Positions 44,905 to 53,291 of a stretch of DNA of 64,000 nt are shown one piece after another. How positions within the stretch are numbered: the first letter of the stretch is position 1; every line of letters starts with the position of its first letter. Under the pieces are notes generated by a model that was given only the letters and a program-made list of their open reading frames with translations, searched no databases and was not told where the DNA came from. The position numbers were made by a program, and so were the translations under genes. This stretch comes from Acidobacteriota bacterium (GTDB lineage: Bacteria > Acidobacteriota > Terriglobia > Terriglobales > Acidobacteriaceae), in NCBI GenBank assembly GCA_003010405.1, contig PJLO01000003.1, positions 248,001 through 312,000 on the forward strand. The letters are read 5' to 3'.

Positions 44905-46800
44905 TTAGCCGCTGATTCGCTCTGATTCACCACTGTTGACACCAAACGCCTCGCCGAGCACAATCCTCACTTTGCGCAGCCCGCGAACAGCGTTGCAGAC
45001 ATAAACGGCATCCGCGCTCAGAAGGTCTTCCATGGTCAGAACTCTTTCTTCTGCTGAAGCATTCGTCGCCAATAACTGCTGGCGGTACACCCCTGGAAGC
45101 AGTCCGCAGGCCACAGGCGGCGTAAGCAGCTTGCCGCCAATCTCGGCGAATACATTGCTGATCGCACCTTCGGTCAGTTCATCACGCTCATTGAAAAACA
45201 GCAGGTCGTCGTAGCCGTCCCGCTTGGCGCGGTCGAACATATCTCTGTAGAGCTGGCGGTGAGTGGTTTTGTGGTAAAGAAACCTATCGGCGGATGAGGT
45301 GCGCACCGGGCTCACCGTGACGAGGCCGGTTTCACCGTTTCTATTCACGGTTGTGTTTCCGATTGTCATTTTGCCAGTGCGATCCAGCGTGAGTCGTACC
45401 TTGAAGGAAACCCCGGAAGAAAGCTGCCGAGCATTCGAGTGCAGCAGTTCCTGTGCCCGGGAACGATCAAACACATAGCCAAAGTAACGCGCTGAATTTT
45501 CCATTCTCTGGAGGTGGGCGGCAAGCAGAGGATATTGGCCATTCCACAGAAGGCTCTCGATCAGCTCGAACGAAGGACCCGGGCGCTTAAGGAATTCGGC
45601 CTTGAGCAGGCACTCGCCGTACTCGTCACTGGCAAGCGAATCGATCGTAATGCCGCCACCTACGCCCATCTCACCGCGATCTCCTTGCAACAGAACTGTT
45701 CGAATGGCCACATTGAATAGCGACTCGCGAGCAGGCGAAAAGAATCCAATGGCCCCCGTGTAAACTCCACGAGGACATCGCTCAAGCTCACTGATGATCT
45801 GCATAGCACGAATTTTCGGCGCGCCGGTGATCGATCCGGAAGGAAACACACCCTTGAAAATGTCATAAAGACACAACCCCGGCCGCAGGGTACCGGAAAC
45901 GGTAGAGGTCATCTGGAACAAAGTATCGTATTTCTCAACCGAGAACAGTTCCTCGACGCGCACGCTCCCGAACTCGCAGAGCCGGCCAATGTCATTCCTC
46001 AGCAGATCCACGATCATCACGTTTTCAGCACAGTTTTTGGAATCACTCTTAAGCCACGATGCAATGACTGCATCCTCTTCAAGAGTGCGCCCCCGCCGGA
46101 CTGTGCCTTTCATCGGACGTGTAACGATCCGTTGGTCGCGAATACGGAAAAACAGCTCTGGCGAAAACGAAAGGATGTGCCGCTCACCAAGGTTAATAAA
46201 AGCGCTGTAAGGCACCGGCTGCGCCGCGTTAACAGCGGCAAACAGTGCTACGGGCGAGCCGGAGAATCCGAATGTGAATTTATCCGTCAGGTTGACCTGG
46301 TAAATTTCACCCGAGCGTATGTACTCGTGAATCGCATCAATTTTTGAGGAATACACATCCTCTGAGATTTGCAGCTGCGCATCCGACACAGCAAAATCCC
46401 TTTTGTCCAGGCAATTTTCCAGTAACTCTTCCGGAAGCTCACCTTCAAAGCAGCCGCTGCGATGATTGAACACGTAAGCGCGACGATACACGCCGAACCA
46501 TGCCAACGGCATACCTGTGGCGTTTGCCGCTGCAGGTGAGATCTTCTCAAAGTGCTCGCCGCATTCGTAGGAAAAATAACCTGCCACAAAGTTTCCGCTA
46601 CGCTGAGCTTCCTCAACTTGAAGGAACAATGCGGACATCTCGTCCAGGTTCTCTAGCGTGAGGATCTGCACCGGATTTAGAAACAAGTAGCTGCGGTAAT
46701 TCTCCTGGCTGCATTGCGAGGTTTGCAACAGAATGCCGTGGCGAGAGTGCGCGAGGAGCGAATAGTAGCGCTCCGGAAATGGGAAAAAAACATTTTGCAA
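44905..46800 (-). CDS. Fused aminodeoxychorismate synthase component I / 4-amino-4-deoxychorismate lyase (PabB-PabC)
   Basis: PabB makes aminodeoxychorismate from chorismate with ammonia from PabA, and PabC cleaves it to p-aminobenzoate, the folate precursor. The PabB part (about residues 1-380) has the family's RPMKGTVRRGRT with the catalytic Lys, and the PSGSITGAPKIRAM and GVYTGAIGFFSP blocks. A PLP-dependent branched-chain-aminotransferase-like PabC part follows, with its Lys in FLYHKTTHRQLYRD and the LTEGAISNVFAEIGGKL and GLLPGVYRQQLL segments. The open frame runs past the glmU start of the opposite strand, so the start is placed at TTG 46800, which precedes the N-terminus of the family. 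No pabA is near. Confidence 0.9.
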   Translation of the reverse strand: MQNVFFPFPERYYSLLAHSRHGILLQTSQCSQENYRSYLFLNPVQILTLENLDEMSALFLQVEEAQRSGNFVAGYFSYECGEHFEKISPAAANATGMPLAWFGVYRRAYVFNHRSGCFEGELPEELLENCLDKRDFAVSDAQLQISEDVYSSKIDAIHEYIRSGEIYQVNLTDKFTFGFSGSPVALFAAVNAAQPVPYSAFINLGERHILSFSPELFFRIRDQRIVTRPMKGTVRRGRTLEEDAVIASWLKSDSKNCAENVMIVDLLRNDIGRLCEFGSVRVEELFSVEKYDTLFQMTSTVSGTLRPGLCLYDIFKGVFPSGSITGAPKIRAMQIISELERCPRGVYTGAIGFFSPARESLFNVAIRTVLLQGDRGEMGVGGGITIDSLASDEYGECLLKAEFLKRPGPSFELIESLLWNGQYPLLAAHLQRMENSARYFGYVFDRSRAQELLHSNARQLSSGVSFKVRLTLDRTGKMTIGNTTVNRNGETGLVTVSPVRTSSADRFLYHKTTHRQLYRDMFDRAKRDGYDDLLFFNERDELTEGAISNVFAEIGGKLLTPPVACGLLPGVYRQQLLATNASAEERVLTMEDLLSADAVYVCNAVRGLRKVRIVLGEAFGVNSGESERISG

Positions 46801-46935
46801 TGATGGGCAGTCCTGATGGAAAAGTATGGAAATGATTATCGCATGTACCTGACGTCCACCGTTGCCGGCAAAGGTTCGGATTGTTGATCGTTGCCGTTGC
46901 CTTGTTCCCCGCTGAATCCCTACAATACGAGGGCA

Positions 46936-48357
46936 ATGTCGAATCCACGTTTTGCTATCGCCATCCTCGCCGCAGGCAAAGGAACCCGCCTCAAGTCGAA
47001 ACTGCCCAAGGTACTGCATCGAATCGCGGGTCGCCCGCTGCTTAGCCACGTTGTACACGCTGCCAGCACAATCGTTGCGCCTTCCGATATCTTCTGCATC
47101 ATCGGCCATGAGGCCGATCGTGTGCGCGCTGAGATTGCCCCCCTCGGCACGGAGTTCATTGAGCAGCGCGAGCAAAACGGCACCGGACACGCGCTCATGC
47201 AGTGCCGCGAGGCCCTAGCGGCATACGATCACGTGCTCGTGCTCAGCGGGGACGTGCCTCTCATGCGCCCGGAAACCATTGCATCGGTGCGCGATTTTCA
47301 TACCGCAAGAGGGGCGGCGATGACCATCCTGACGGCCGAACCACCCGATCCCTTCGGCTATGGGCGCATTGTGCGCCGCACAGTGCACGGCGTAAGCAGC
47401 GATCAGGTCGAGGCCATCGTTGAGCAGAAACAGCTCACGCCCGAGCAGGAAGATATCGGCGAAATCAACTCCGGAATTTACGCCTTCGACGTACGCGAAC
47501 TATTTGCGCGAATCGATCAGCTCTCAACCGACAATCCGCACGGAGAGTTCTACCTCACCCAAATCGCTGGCATACTCCAGCGCGATGGAAAGCACGTCCT
47601 GGCCCTGCGCACGCCGAACGCGAGCGAGGTCCTCGGCGTCAACACACGTCGCGAACTCGCACATCTTGATTCAATTCTGCGTGAGCGCAAAACTCGCGAA
47701 CTGATGGACAATGGCGTCACGATCTTCAAGCCCGAAACGGTACTCATCGATGCCGGGGTTTCGATCGGCGCCGACACGGTGATTGAACCATTCGTGCAGT
47801 TGCTGGGCGAAACCAGCATTGGCGAAGACTGTCTCATACGCAGCTATTCAGTGCTGACCAATACGCAGGTCGCGGACGGCGTTCGCGTCAATCAGGGGAC
47901 CATCGCAGAGGAATCCTGCGTAGAGCGGGGGGCCATCATCGGACCATACGCGAGACTCCGCCAAGGCAGTGAAATCGGCCCCGAGGCACACGTAGGCAAT
48001 TTCGTCGAAACCAAAAAAACAAAACTCGCCCGTGGGGCTAAGGCAAATCACCTGACCTATTTAGGCGACGCAGAGATTGGAGAACGAGCCAATATCGGCG
48101 CTGGCACCATCACCTGCAACTACGACGGAGTGAACAAGCACAAAACGATAATAGGCGCGCGGGCCTTCATCGGGAGCGACACTACGCTCGTCGCCCCGGT
48201 CCGGGTGGGCGATGGAGCATACGTCGGCGCTGCCTCGTGCATCACCAAGGACATTCCCGACGACTCACTTGGTTTAACGCGACCGCAATTGGTTATCCGC
48301 GAAGGGTGGGCCTTAGAGAAGCGCGCAAAGCTAGAGGCGGCCAAAGAGAAAAAGTAA
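46936..48357 (+). CDS. glmU: Bifunctional UDP-N-acetylglucosamine pyrophosphorylase / glucosamine-1-phosphate N-acetyltransferase
   Basis: GlmU makes UDP-GlcNAc for peptidoglycan and LPS. The 473-residue product has an N-terminal nucleotidyltransferase with the signature AAGKGTRLKSKLPK and the DVPLMRP metal segment. The C-terminal left-handed beta-helix acetyltransferase has EDCLIRSYSVLTN, IGPYARLRQGSEIG, the HVGNFVETKKTKL turn, and GAGTITCNYDGVNKHKT. The start is the ATG at 46936 (GAGGG upstream); the frame runs 15 codons upstream without family similarity. It is divergent from the pabB-pabC fusion with 135 bases between starts. Confidence 0.96.
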   Translation: MSNPRFAIAILAAGKGTRLKSKLPKVLHRIAGRPLLSHVVHAASTIVAPSDIFCIIGHEADRVRAEIAPLGTEFIEQREQNGTGHALMQCREALAAYDHVLVLSGDVPLMRPETIASVRDFHTARGAAMTILTAEPPDPFGYGRIVRRTVHGVSSDQVEAIVEQKQLTPEQEDIGEINSGIYAFDVRELFARIDQLSTDNPHGEFYLTQIAGILQRDGKHVLALRTPNASEVLGVNTRRELAHLDSILRERKTRELMDNGVTIFKPETVLIDAGVSIGADTVIEPFVQLLGETSIGEDCLIRSYSVLTNTQVADGVRVNQGTIAEESCVERGAIIGPYARLRQGSEIGPEAHVGNFVETKKTKLARGAKANHLTYLGDAEIGERANIGAGTITCNYDGVNKHKTIIGARAFIGSDTTLVAPVRVGDGAYVGAASCITKDIPDDSLGLTRPQLVIREGWALEKRAKLEAAKEKK

Positions 48358-48379
48358 GCAGGCCTTCTCTTGGCTGTAG

Positions 48380-48610
48380 CTAGCCCCGTCTGGAGTTCTT
48401 ACCTACTCCTGCGATCAGCACGCCAAAGGCTATAAGTCCAACGGCAGCTAACGGTTGCCCATAGGTGCCGGATTCCACGGCCATGCCGGAAAAGACCGCC
48501 CAAATGGCGCCTACGGCGGCCATCAGCAGTCCGACCGGCCACAGTATCGGGTCACGCGCCATCCCGGCAGGCTGTCCTCTGTCGCGAACTTGCGTGGGGT
48601 GATTCATCAT
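48380..48610 (-). CDS. Small two-span membrane protein, unknown
   Basis: The 76-residue product has a polar N-terminus of about 22 residues and two hydrophobic helices (LWPVGLLMAAVGAIWAVFSG and LAAVGLIAFGVLIAGV) joined by a short loop. ATTGGAGAGCT lies just before the start codon pair, with GGAG at a proper distance to the first or second ATG. It is too small to assign and no family is recognised. It is convergent with glmU and divergent from purU. Confidence 0.55.
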   Translation of the reverse strand: MMNHPTQVRDRGQPAGMARDPILWPVGLLMAAVGAIWAVFSGMAVESGTYGQPLAAVGLIAFGVLIAGVGKNSRRG

Positions 48611-48755
48611 AGCTCTCCAATCAGTAGCTTCGATGCTGAGGGAGCAGCGCAGGATTCGGAATTTTGAAATTCCAGAGCGGCTGCACCCTGCGATGGGCGA
48701 ACCATCCGGAGTGGTACACTTTTTGTGACCTCAATTTGCATTGAACGAGTAAGCC

Positions 48756-49628
48756 TTGCCCGAAACTTCCAAACGTAAGCGTTCCGTCGTTTTGTTGATT
48801 AGTTGCCCCGACCGCAAAGGGCTGGTTGCGGTAATCTCTGACTTCATCTTCCGCCACAATGGAAATATTCTGCACGCCGACGAGCATCGCGACGAGGAGA
48901 CCAACCTCTTCCTGATGCGGGTGGAGTTTGATCCTTCTGGACTGGACGTAGACTTGAAGGAGCTGGCAACCGAGTTCAGCGCCATTGCAGAGCAGTTTCA
49001 GATGCGCTGGCGGCTGGCCAATGGAAAACGACGCCCACGTATGGGCATTCTGGTTTCGAAGTACGATCACTGCCTGGCGGACTTGCTGTACCGGCACAAG
49101 GCGGGAGAGCTGGACTGCGACATTCCAATTGTTCTCTCGAACCACACGGCAACGGAGCGGCTGGCGGGGTTCTATGGCGCGAAGTTTGTCTGCCTGCCAA
49201 TGACGCGCGAGACCAAGGCTGAAGTCGAGCAAAAGCAGATTGCGATGCTGCGCGAGCACGAATGCGATTTAGTGGTGCTGGCGCGCTACATGCAGGTCCT
49301 TTCGCCGAAGTTTTTGGCGGAATTCCCCAACCAAATCATCAACATTCACCACTCGTTTCTTCCTGCCTTCGTTGGAGCGCGTCCGTATCACCAGGCTTTT
49401 GAACGCGGTGTGAAATTGATAGGCGCAACCAGCCACTACGTGACTGAGGTGCTCGACGACGGACCGATTATTGAACAGGCGGTAGTGCGCATCTCTCACC
49501 GGGATTCAGTAGAGGATTTGATCCACAAGGGCCGTGATCTGGAGAAAGTCGTCCTGTCACGCGCGGTAGGGTGGCACCTCGAAAACCGTGTGCTGCTGTA
49601 CGGAAATAAAACCGTGGTCTTCGACTGA
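48756..49628 (+). CDS. purU: Formyltetrahydrofolate deformylase
   Basis: PurU hydrolyses 10-formyltetrahydrofolate to formate and tetrahydrofolate, supplying formate and balancing the folate pool. The 290-residue product has an N-terminal ACT domain (VVLLISCPDRKGLVAVISDFI) and a formyltransferase-like domain with LSNHTATERLAGFYG, the catalytic IHHSFLPAF and Asp in VTEVLDDGPIIEQAV. The start is a TTG at 48756 with AGTAAG upstream, fitting the usual protein length of 280-290. Confidence 0.95.
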   Translation: MPETSKRKRSVVLLISCPDRKGLVAVISDFIFRHNGNILHADEHRDEETNLFLMRVEFDPSGLDVDLKELATEFSAIAEQFQMRWRLANGKRRPRMGILVSKYDHCLADLLYRHKAGELDCDIPIVLSNHTATERLAGFYGAKFVCLPMTRETKAEVEQKQIAMLREHECDLVVLARYMQVLSPKFLAEFPNQIINIHHSFLPAFVGARPYHQAFERGVKLIGATSHYVTEVLDDGPIIEQAVVRISHRDSVEDLIHKGRDLEKVVLSRAVGWHLENRVLLYGNKTVVFD

Positions 49629-49655
49629 TACTTGAAGAATGGCGAGAGCCGATTC

Positions 49656-50684
49656 TCAGGCAAAACGCCCTGCGATCTCGGTTTTGCAGTGGACACATCT
49701 TCCCTGCTCTAACTCGCAAGCCTCTACGCGGTGCCAGGAACGCTGGATAATCGTTCGGCGGCAGTTGGGACAAGTAGTGTTTCCACCTTCCCGGGTAATG
49801 ATATTGCCTTCGTAAACGTACTTAAGACCCCGTGCCAGAGCAAGCTGTCGCGCGCGGTGAATAGTCTCCGGCGGGGTCGGCTCGCGATCCATCATTTTGA
49901 AATCAGGATGGAAAGCCGTAAAGTGCAGTGGAACATCGTCGCCTAAATCACTCAGAATCCAGTCGCACAGTTCGGCGGTCTCCGCGGGCGAATCGTTGAG
50001 GCCGGGAATCAGTAGATTTGTTATCTCGAACCAAACGCTGGACTCGCGCCGCAACCAGCGCAGCACGTCCAACACGGGCGCAAGATGGGAGAGCGTAATC
50101 TTTGAATAAAAGCTTTCTGTAAACCCTTTTAGATCAATATTCGCCGCATCAATGTGCTTATAAACGTCGAAGAATGCTTCGCGAGTAATGTATCCATTGG
50201 AGACCATGACGGTCTTGAGCCCTGCCTCGTGGGCTGCCTGCGCGATGTCGATGACGAACTCAGCCCAGATTGTGGGCTCGTTATATGTGAAGGCAATAGA
50301 GGGGGTTCCGTGAGCGATTGCGAGATCGACAATCTCCTCCGGGGTCATTCTGCGAGAGCTTTGCTGCACAGAACGTGCCTTGCTGATATCGAAATTCTGG
50401 CAGAACTGGCAGCCAAGATTACAGCCCGCCGTCCCAAGCGAGAGGATCGAAGAACCAGGATGAAAGTGGAAAAGCGGCTTCTTCTCTATGGGATCAATAG
50501 CGAGGGCAGCGGGACGGCCATAGCCGAGTTGTACCAGTTCGCCGGAGACATTCTGACGAATGTAGCAGAACCCATGCTGGCCTTCGCCGATGTGACAGTG
50601 CCGTGGACACAAGTAGCAGTGGATACGCCCATCGGGAAGCGTATTCCACCAACGCGCGAGATGGTTTGCGGTGGGTGTCTGCAT
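49656..50684 (-). CDS. AmmeMemoRadiSam-type radical SAM enzyme (AmrS-like)
   Basis: This 342-residue protein belongs to the radical SAM group formerly annotated as pyruvate formate-lyase activating enzyme homologue, called AmrS in the AmmeMemoRadiSam system. The radical SAM cluster is Cys88/Cys92/Cys95 (AGCNLGCQFCQNFDIS). An N-terminal cysteine set, Cys23/26/30/40 (HCYLCPRHCHIGEGQHGFC), and a C-terminal rubredoxin-like pair of CxxC (CPNC, CVHC) could hold further iron or zinc. The companion genes AmrA and AmrB are not in the window. Substrate is unknown; it is followed downstream by unrelated sequence, and a rhodanese gene lies upstream on the same strand. Confidence 0.88.
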   Translation of the reverse strand: MQTPTANHLARWWNTLPDGRIHCYLCPRHCHIGEGQHGFCYIRQNVSGELVQLGYGRPAALAIDPIEKKPLFHFHPGSSILSLGTAGCNLGCQFCQNFDISKARSVQQSSRRMTPEEIVDLAIAHGTPSIAFTYNEPTIWAEFVIDIAQAAHEAGLKTVMVSNGYITREAFFDVYKHIDAANIDLKGFTESFYSKITLSHLAPVLDVLRWLRRESSVWFEITNLLIPGLNDSPAETAELCDWILSDLGDDVPLHFTAFHPDFKMMDREPTPPETIHRARQLALARGLKYVYEGNIITREGGNTTCPNCRRTIIQRSWHRVEACELEQGRCVHCKTEIAGRFA

Positions 50685-50734
50685 ATTTCTAGGGTCAAAG
50701 ATAACCCATTTTTTTAGATGCGCCTGGCCATCAA

Positions 50735-51055
50735 TTAGTATCGCGGGACGTTAGGATCAATTTGCCGCGACCACTGCTCAATTCCGCCGGACATGGACTG
50801 TACCTTCTGATAGCCCTCTTTGCGCAGCCACTCGGTAACCGAGAACGAACGCCCGCCATGATGACAGTAGACGATGATGTGCCGATCTGGGTCGAGTTCC
50901 TTCACGCGGACAGGGACATCTGCCATCGGAATATGCTGACTTGGCATTATGCTGGCCGTCTGGCGCTCCCAGAGTTCGCGAACATCCAGAAGAAGGAGTT
51001 CCTCGTTGCGTTCCTGACGCTGTCGCAGTTCCTGCGGTGTGATCTCGTAATTCAT
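50735..51055 (-). CDS. Single-domain rhodanese-like sulfurtransferase
   Basis: The 106-residue product is a single rhodanese domain, with the active-site loop Cys in CHHGGRS and the ending MSGGIEQWSRQIDPNVPRY. The LLLLDVRELWE and IVYCHHGGRSF segments are diagnostic. Such proteins carry persulfide sulfur, often to thiolation or Fe-S systems. It lies nine bases after a small zinc ribbon gene and 50 bases before an AmrS-like radical SAM gene on the same strand, so the three may be co-transcribed. Confidence 0.92.
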   Translation of the reverse strand: MNYEITPQELRQRQERNEELLLLDVRELWERQTASIMPSQHIPMADVPVRVKELDPDRHIIVYCHHGGRSFSVTEWLRKEGYQKVQSMSGGIEQWSRQIDPNVPRY

Positions 51056-51064
51056 AATTTCCCC

Positions 51065-51271
51065 TCAGTGATACGTTTTGCGCATGGCGAACAGACAGTG
51101 CTCGTCCACGATCATCTCAGGAGTTGAGATTAGCACGTTATCCGAGCCGCAGCACGGGCAGACGGGGGTTTCGCCCTCATCCCAGAACTCGGAAATGTCA
51201 GCGAAGGGGAACAGGCGGTAGCAATGGGTACAGCCGCAGGGCGTATCCGGAGATTCAGAGCCGCGGAGCAT
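51065..51271 (-). CDS. Small zinc-ribbon protein, unknown
   Basis: From the ATG at 51271 the 68-residue product has a zinc-ribbon-like cysteine set: Cys12/Cys14/Cys17 (PCGCTHCYRLF) and Cys38/Cys40/Cys41 (VCPCCGSDNVLIS), then a short acidic helix. The frame runs 17 codons upstream to a Met that lacks resemblance to a ribosome-binding site and signal, so the later start is preferred. It lies directly upstream of the rhodanese gene on the same strand. Function is unknown. Confidence 0.7.
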   Translation of the reverse strand: MLRGSESPDTPCGCTHCYRLFPFADISEFWDEGETPVCPCCGSDNVLISTPEMIVDEHCLFAMRKTYH

Positions 51272-51369
51272 ACAGTGAGCATAACACCGGTCTGGCATCC
51301 TATTGAGCAAACAAGCATTCAAACCATGGACGGAGTCGCATTTTCACCATTAAGGGAAAGGCAGAGTTC

Positions 51370-52218
51370 ATGGCGAGTTTTATTAAGGATGTCGAAGAAA
51401 TTCGACAGCGTGCGATGCGAAAGCTGGAAGACGGAGCAGTCACCAGCAACTATCCGCTCGACAAAGAGCAGTCGGTTGCGATTCTGAACGAGGCGCTGGC
51501 CAGCGAAATTGTCTGCGTACTGCGCTATCAGCATCACTTTTTTATGGCATCCGGTGTGCTTGGCCGGAGCGTGGCACAAACCTTCAAGAAGCATTCCGAT
51601 GAGGAACGCGAGCATATGGAAGAAATCGCCGAGCGTATTCAGCAGCTCGGGGGAAAACCGGACTTTAATCCAGGCACCTTGGTGGAACGCTCGGTTGCGC
51701 ATTACTCCGAGGGCGGTTCGCTAGGCGAGATGATTCGTGAAGATCTGATTGCCGAGCGGGTTGTCATCGATGTATATCAACAATTCATTGAGCACTTCGG
51801 AATGAAAGACACGACAACGCGGATGTTATTCGAACATATCAAGGCCGAAGAAGAAACGCACGCAAATGAGCTGAGCGAAATGCTCTTCATAGTCGATCCG
51901 AGTACAGGAGAGAAAAGCATGGCTGATACAGGAACTAACGTTATGAACGCCGCCGCAAGGCCGGAAACGGAAGAGGAATTCGAACTGGTTGAGCAGGCAA
52001 TGGCAGAACACCGCGAACAACGCTTGAGATTGGAAGGCGAGTCTGAGGCTCCGGGCAGATCAATCGGCGGAGTGGGCGGACGGCCGATGAACCGGAGACA
52101 CAGTCCGGCCGAGATCGATGACTACGAAGCCGCTGAATTCGGATATGAAGGAGGAATGCACGGCACAAACCGGTCGCCGAAGGTACTGGAAAAGCAGAGA
52201 AAGAACCGGGCTGCATAA
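51370..52218 (+). CDS. Ferritin-like/bacterioferritin-type protein with extended tail
   Basis: The first 170 residues form a four-helix ferritin-like bundle. Glutamates and histidines fall in the pattern of a di-iron site: ASEIVCVLRYQHH, KHSDEEREHMEEIAERI, EDLIAERVVIDVYQQFIEHF and EEETHANEL. The last 110 residues are polar (RPETEEEFELVEQAMAEHREQ, then RRHSPAEIDDYEAAEFGYEGGMHG) and probably disordered; ferritins normally lack such a tail. Iron storage or DNA protection is likely, but heme binding cannot be judged. It begins just after the zinc ribbon gene on the opposite strand with 98 bases between them. Confidence 0.85.
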   Translation: MASFIKDVEEIRQRAMRKLEDGAVTSNYPLDKEQSVAILNEALASEIVCVLRYQHHFFMASGVLGRSVAQTFKKHSDEEREHMEEIAERIQQLGGKPDFNPGTLVERSVAHYSEGGSLGEMIREDLIAERVVIDVYQQFIEHFGMKDTTTRMLFEHIKAEEETHANELSEMLFIVDPSTGEKSMADTGTNVMNAAARPETEEEFELVEQAMAEHREQRLRLEGESEAPGRSIGGVGGRPMNRRHSPAEIDDYEAAEFGYEGGMHGTNRSPKVLEKQRKNRAA

Positions 52219-52259
52219 TAGGCAAATTTCTCAGATTCGGAATCACTAAGCAGAAAGTC

Positions 52260-52289
52260 GCAGGGCAGGAGACGGCGCTCCTGCCCTGC
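52260..52289. terminator. Strong hairpin downstream of the ferritin-like gene
   Basis: GCAGGGCAGGAG (52260-52271) and CTCCTGCCCTGC (52278-52289) make a perfect 12-bp stem around a six-base loop, 41 bases after the ferritin-like stop. No T-run follows on the plus strand, so it may be a stabilising 3' hairpin, a Rho-type end, or a strand-independent terminator. Confidence 0.5.
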
Positions 52290-52371
52290 AGTTCGTTTCA
52301 GGATGCTATATGAATCCCACTCCCTATGAAACCGAGCCTTATCTGGTAAGACGAAGTCACTGTTCGGACGC

Positions 52372-52397
52372 AAAAATAACCCGGCTTGCAGCCGGGT
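52372..52397 (-). terminator. Terminator-like hairpin, minus strand
   Basis: ACCCGGC/GCCGGGT (52379-52385 with 52391-52397) has a five-base loop and, read on the minus strand, is followed by TATTTTTG. It is therefore a Rho-independent terminator for a leftward transcript, but no clear leftward gene lies within 320 bases upstream. Confidence 0.55.
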
Positions 52398-52721
52398 CGG
52401 AGTGGAACATCCACGGGGAGGCTATGAGTGTCCTGCACAGGTAGGAGTCGTTGTCGAGTAACAACGACCCCACGCGAGAAAGAATGGCGCAGATTGCGGC
52501 TGTTGTGAAATCAATTTTTTCTATGGTAGCCATAAAAGCTATTAACACGGAGTCGCCGAGAGTAGAGGTTTGTTGCATTGTTCATAAAACCCGTTTTCCA
52601 ACACCCGTTTTCGGCCACCGTTGTTGCGGGCACATCTCACGGGCAGCTGCGTACGGCACTCGGCAAAAGCGTGCAAAGATAATCCCGGCATCGTTTGAAA
52701 TTCAGCGGCATCGAAAACACT

Positions 52722-53267
52722 ATGAAGGAAACGGAGACGGCCGTAGTAGGCGGGGGATGTTTTTGGTGCGTGGAAGCTGCTCTGCTGCAGGTTGAGGGCG
52801 TGCTGAAGGTGGAAAGCGGTTACATGGGCGGCAACGTTGATCATCCCACCTACAAACAGGTCTGCACAGGAACGACCGCGCATGTCGAGGTGGTGCGGGT
52901 CGAATTCGATCCTTCCCTGCTCTCTTTCGGTGAGTTGCTTGAAGTTTTCTTCACCGCGCATGACCCTACCACGTTGAACAGACAGGGAAACGATGTAGGA
53001 ACTCAGTATCGCTCCGTGATTTTCTTTCTCAACGAGAGGCAGCGAACTGAGGCCGAGCGCGTGATCGCGGAGTTAACGGCAAAAAACATTTTTGGTGCGC
53101 CAATGGTGACGGCGATCGAACCAGCTCAGACTTTCTGGGAGGCTGAGGATTACCATCAGAACTACTTTGCGAATAACTCCAACCAGCCCTATTGTTTGTA
53201 CGCAGTAGCTCCGAAGGTAGCGAAAGTGCGAGCAAAATATGCTGGCCGGATCAAAAAATCCGCGTAG
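52722..53267 (+). CDS. msrA: Peptide-methionine (S)-S-oxide reductase
   Basis: MsrA repairs oxidised methionine in proteins. The 181-residue product has the catalytic GCFWCVE with Cys13 as nucleophile and Cys16 as possible resolving residue, then EVVRVEFDP, FFTAHDPTTLNRQGNDVGTQYRS and EDYHQNYFANN. The start is the ATG at 52722; an upstream Met nine codons earlier lacks family similarity. No msrB is adjacent. The preceding hairpin-rich gap could contain its control. Confidence 0.95.
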   Translation: MKETETAVVGGGCFWCVEAALLQVEGVLKVESGYMGGNVDHPTYKQVCTGTTAHVEVVRVEFDPSLLSFGELLEVFFTAHDPTTLNRQGNDVGTQYRSVIFFLNERQRTEAERVIAELTAKNIFGAPMVTAIEPAQTFWEAEDYHQNYFANNSNQPYCLYAVAPKVAKVRAKYAGRIKKSA

Positions 53268-53291
53268 TCACAGCACGAACAGCCCCCATTC

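Larger units (their letters stand above)
52219..52721. other. Gene-free 503-base region before msrA, rich in hairpins
   Basis: This region has no supported CDS. It contains the 12-bp hairpin at 52260-52289, the minus-strand terminator at 52372-52397, and three more hairpins at 52402-52414 (GTGGA/TCCAC), 52432-52441 and 52447-52468 (8-bp stem GTCGTTGT with ACAACGAC). A plus-strand six-codon frame beginning ATGAGTGTCCTGCAC at 52424 has a GGGGAGG ribosome-binding site seven bases upstream. It could be a leader region of msrA, a small RNA, or both. A frame on the minus strand of 73 codons overlaps it, but I do not support it as a gene. Confidence 0.4.

Noticed and set aside
52357..52578. 73-codon minus-strand frame in the gap before msrA
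   Set aside because: It covers the terminator hairpin itself, has no ribosome-binding site and no recognised motif; treated as part of a structured non-coding region.
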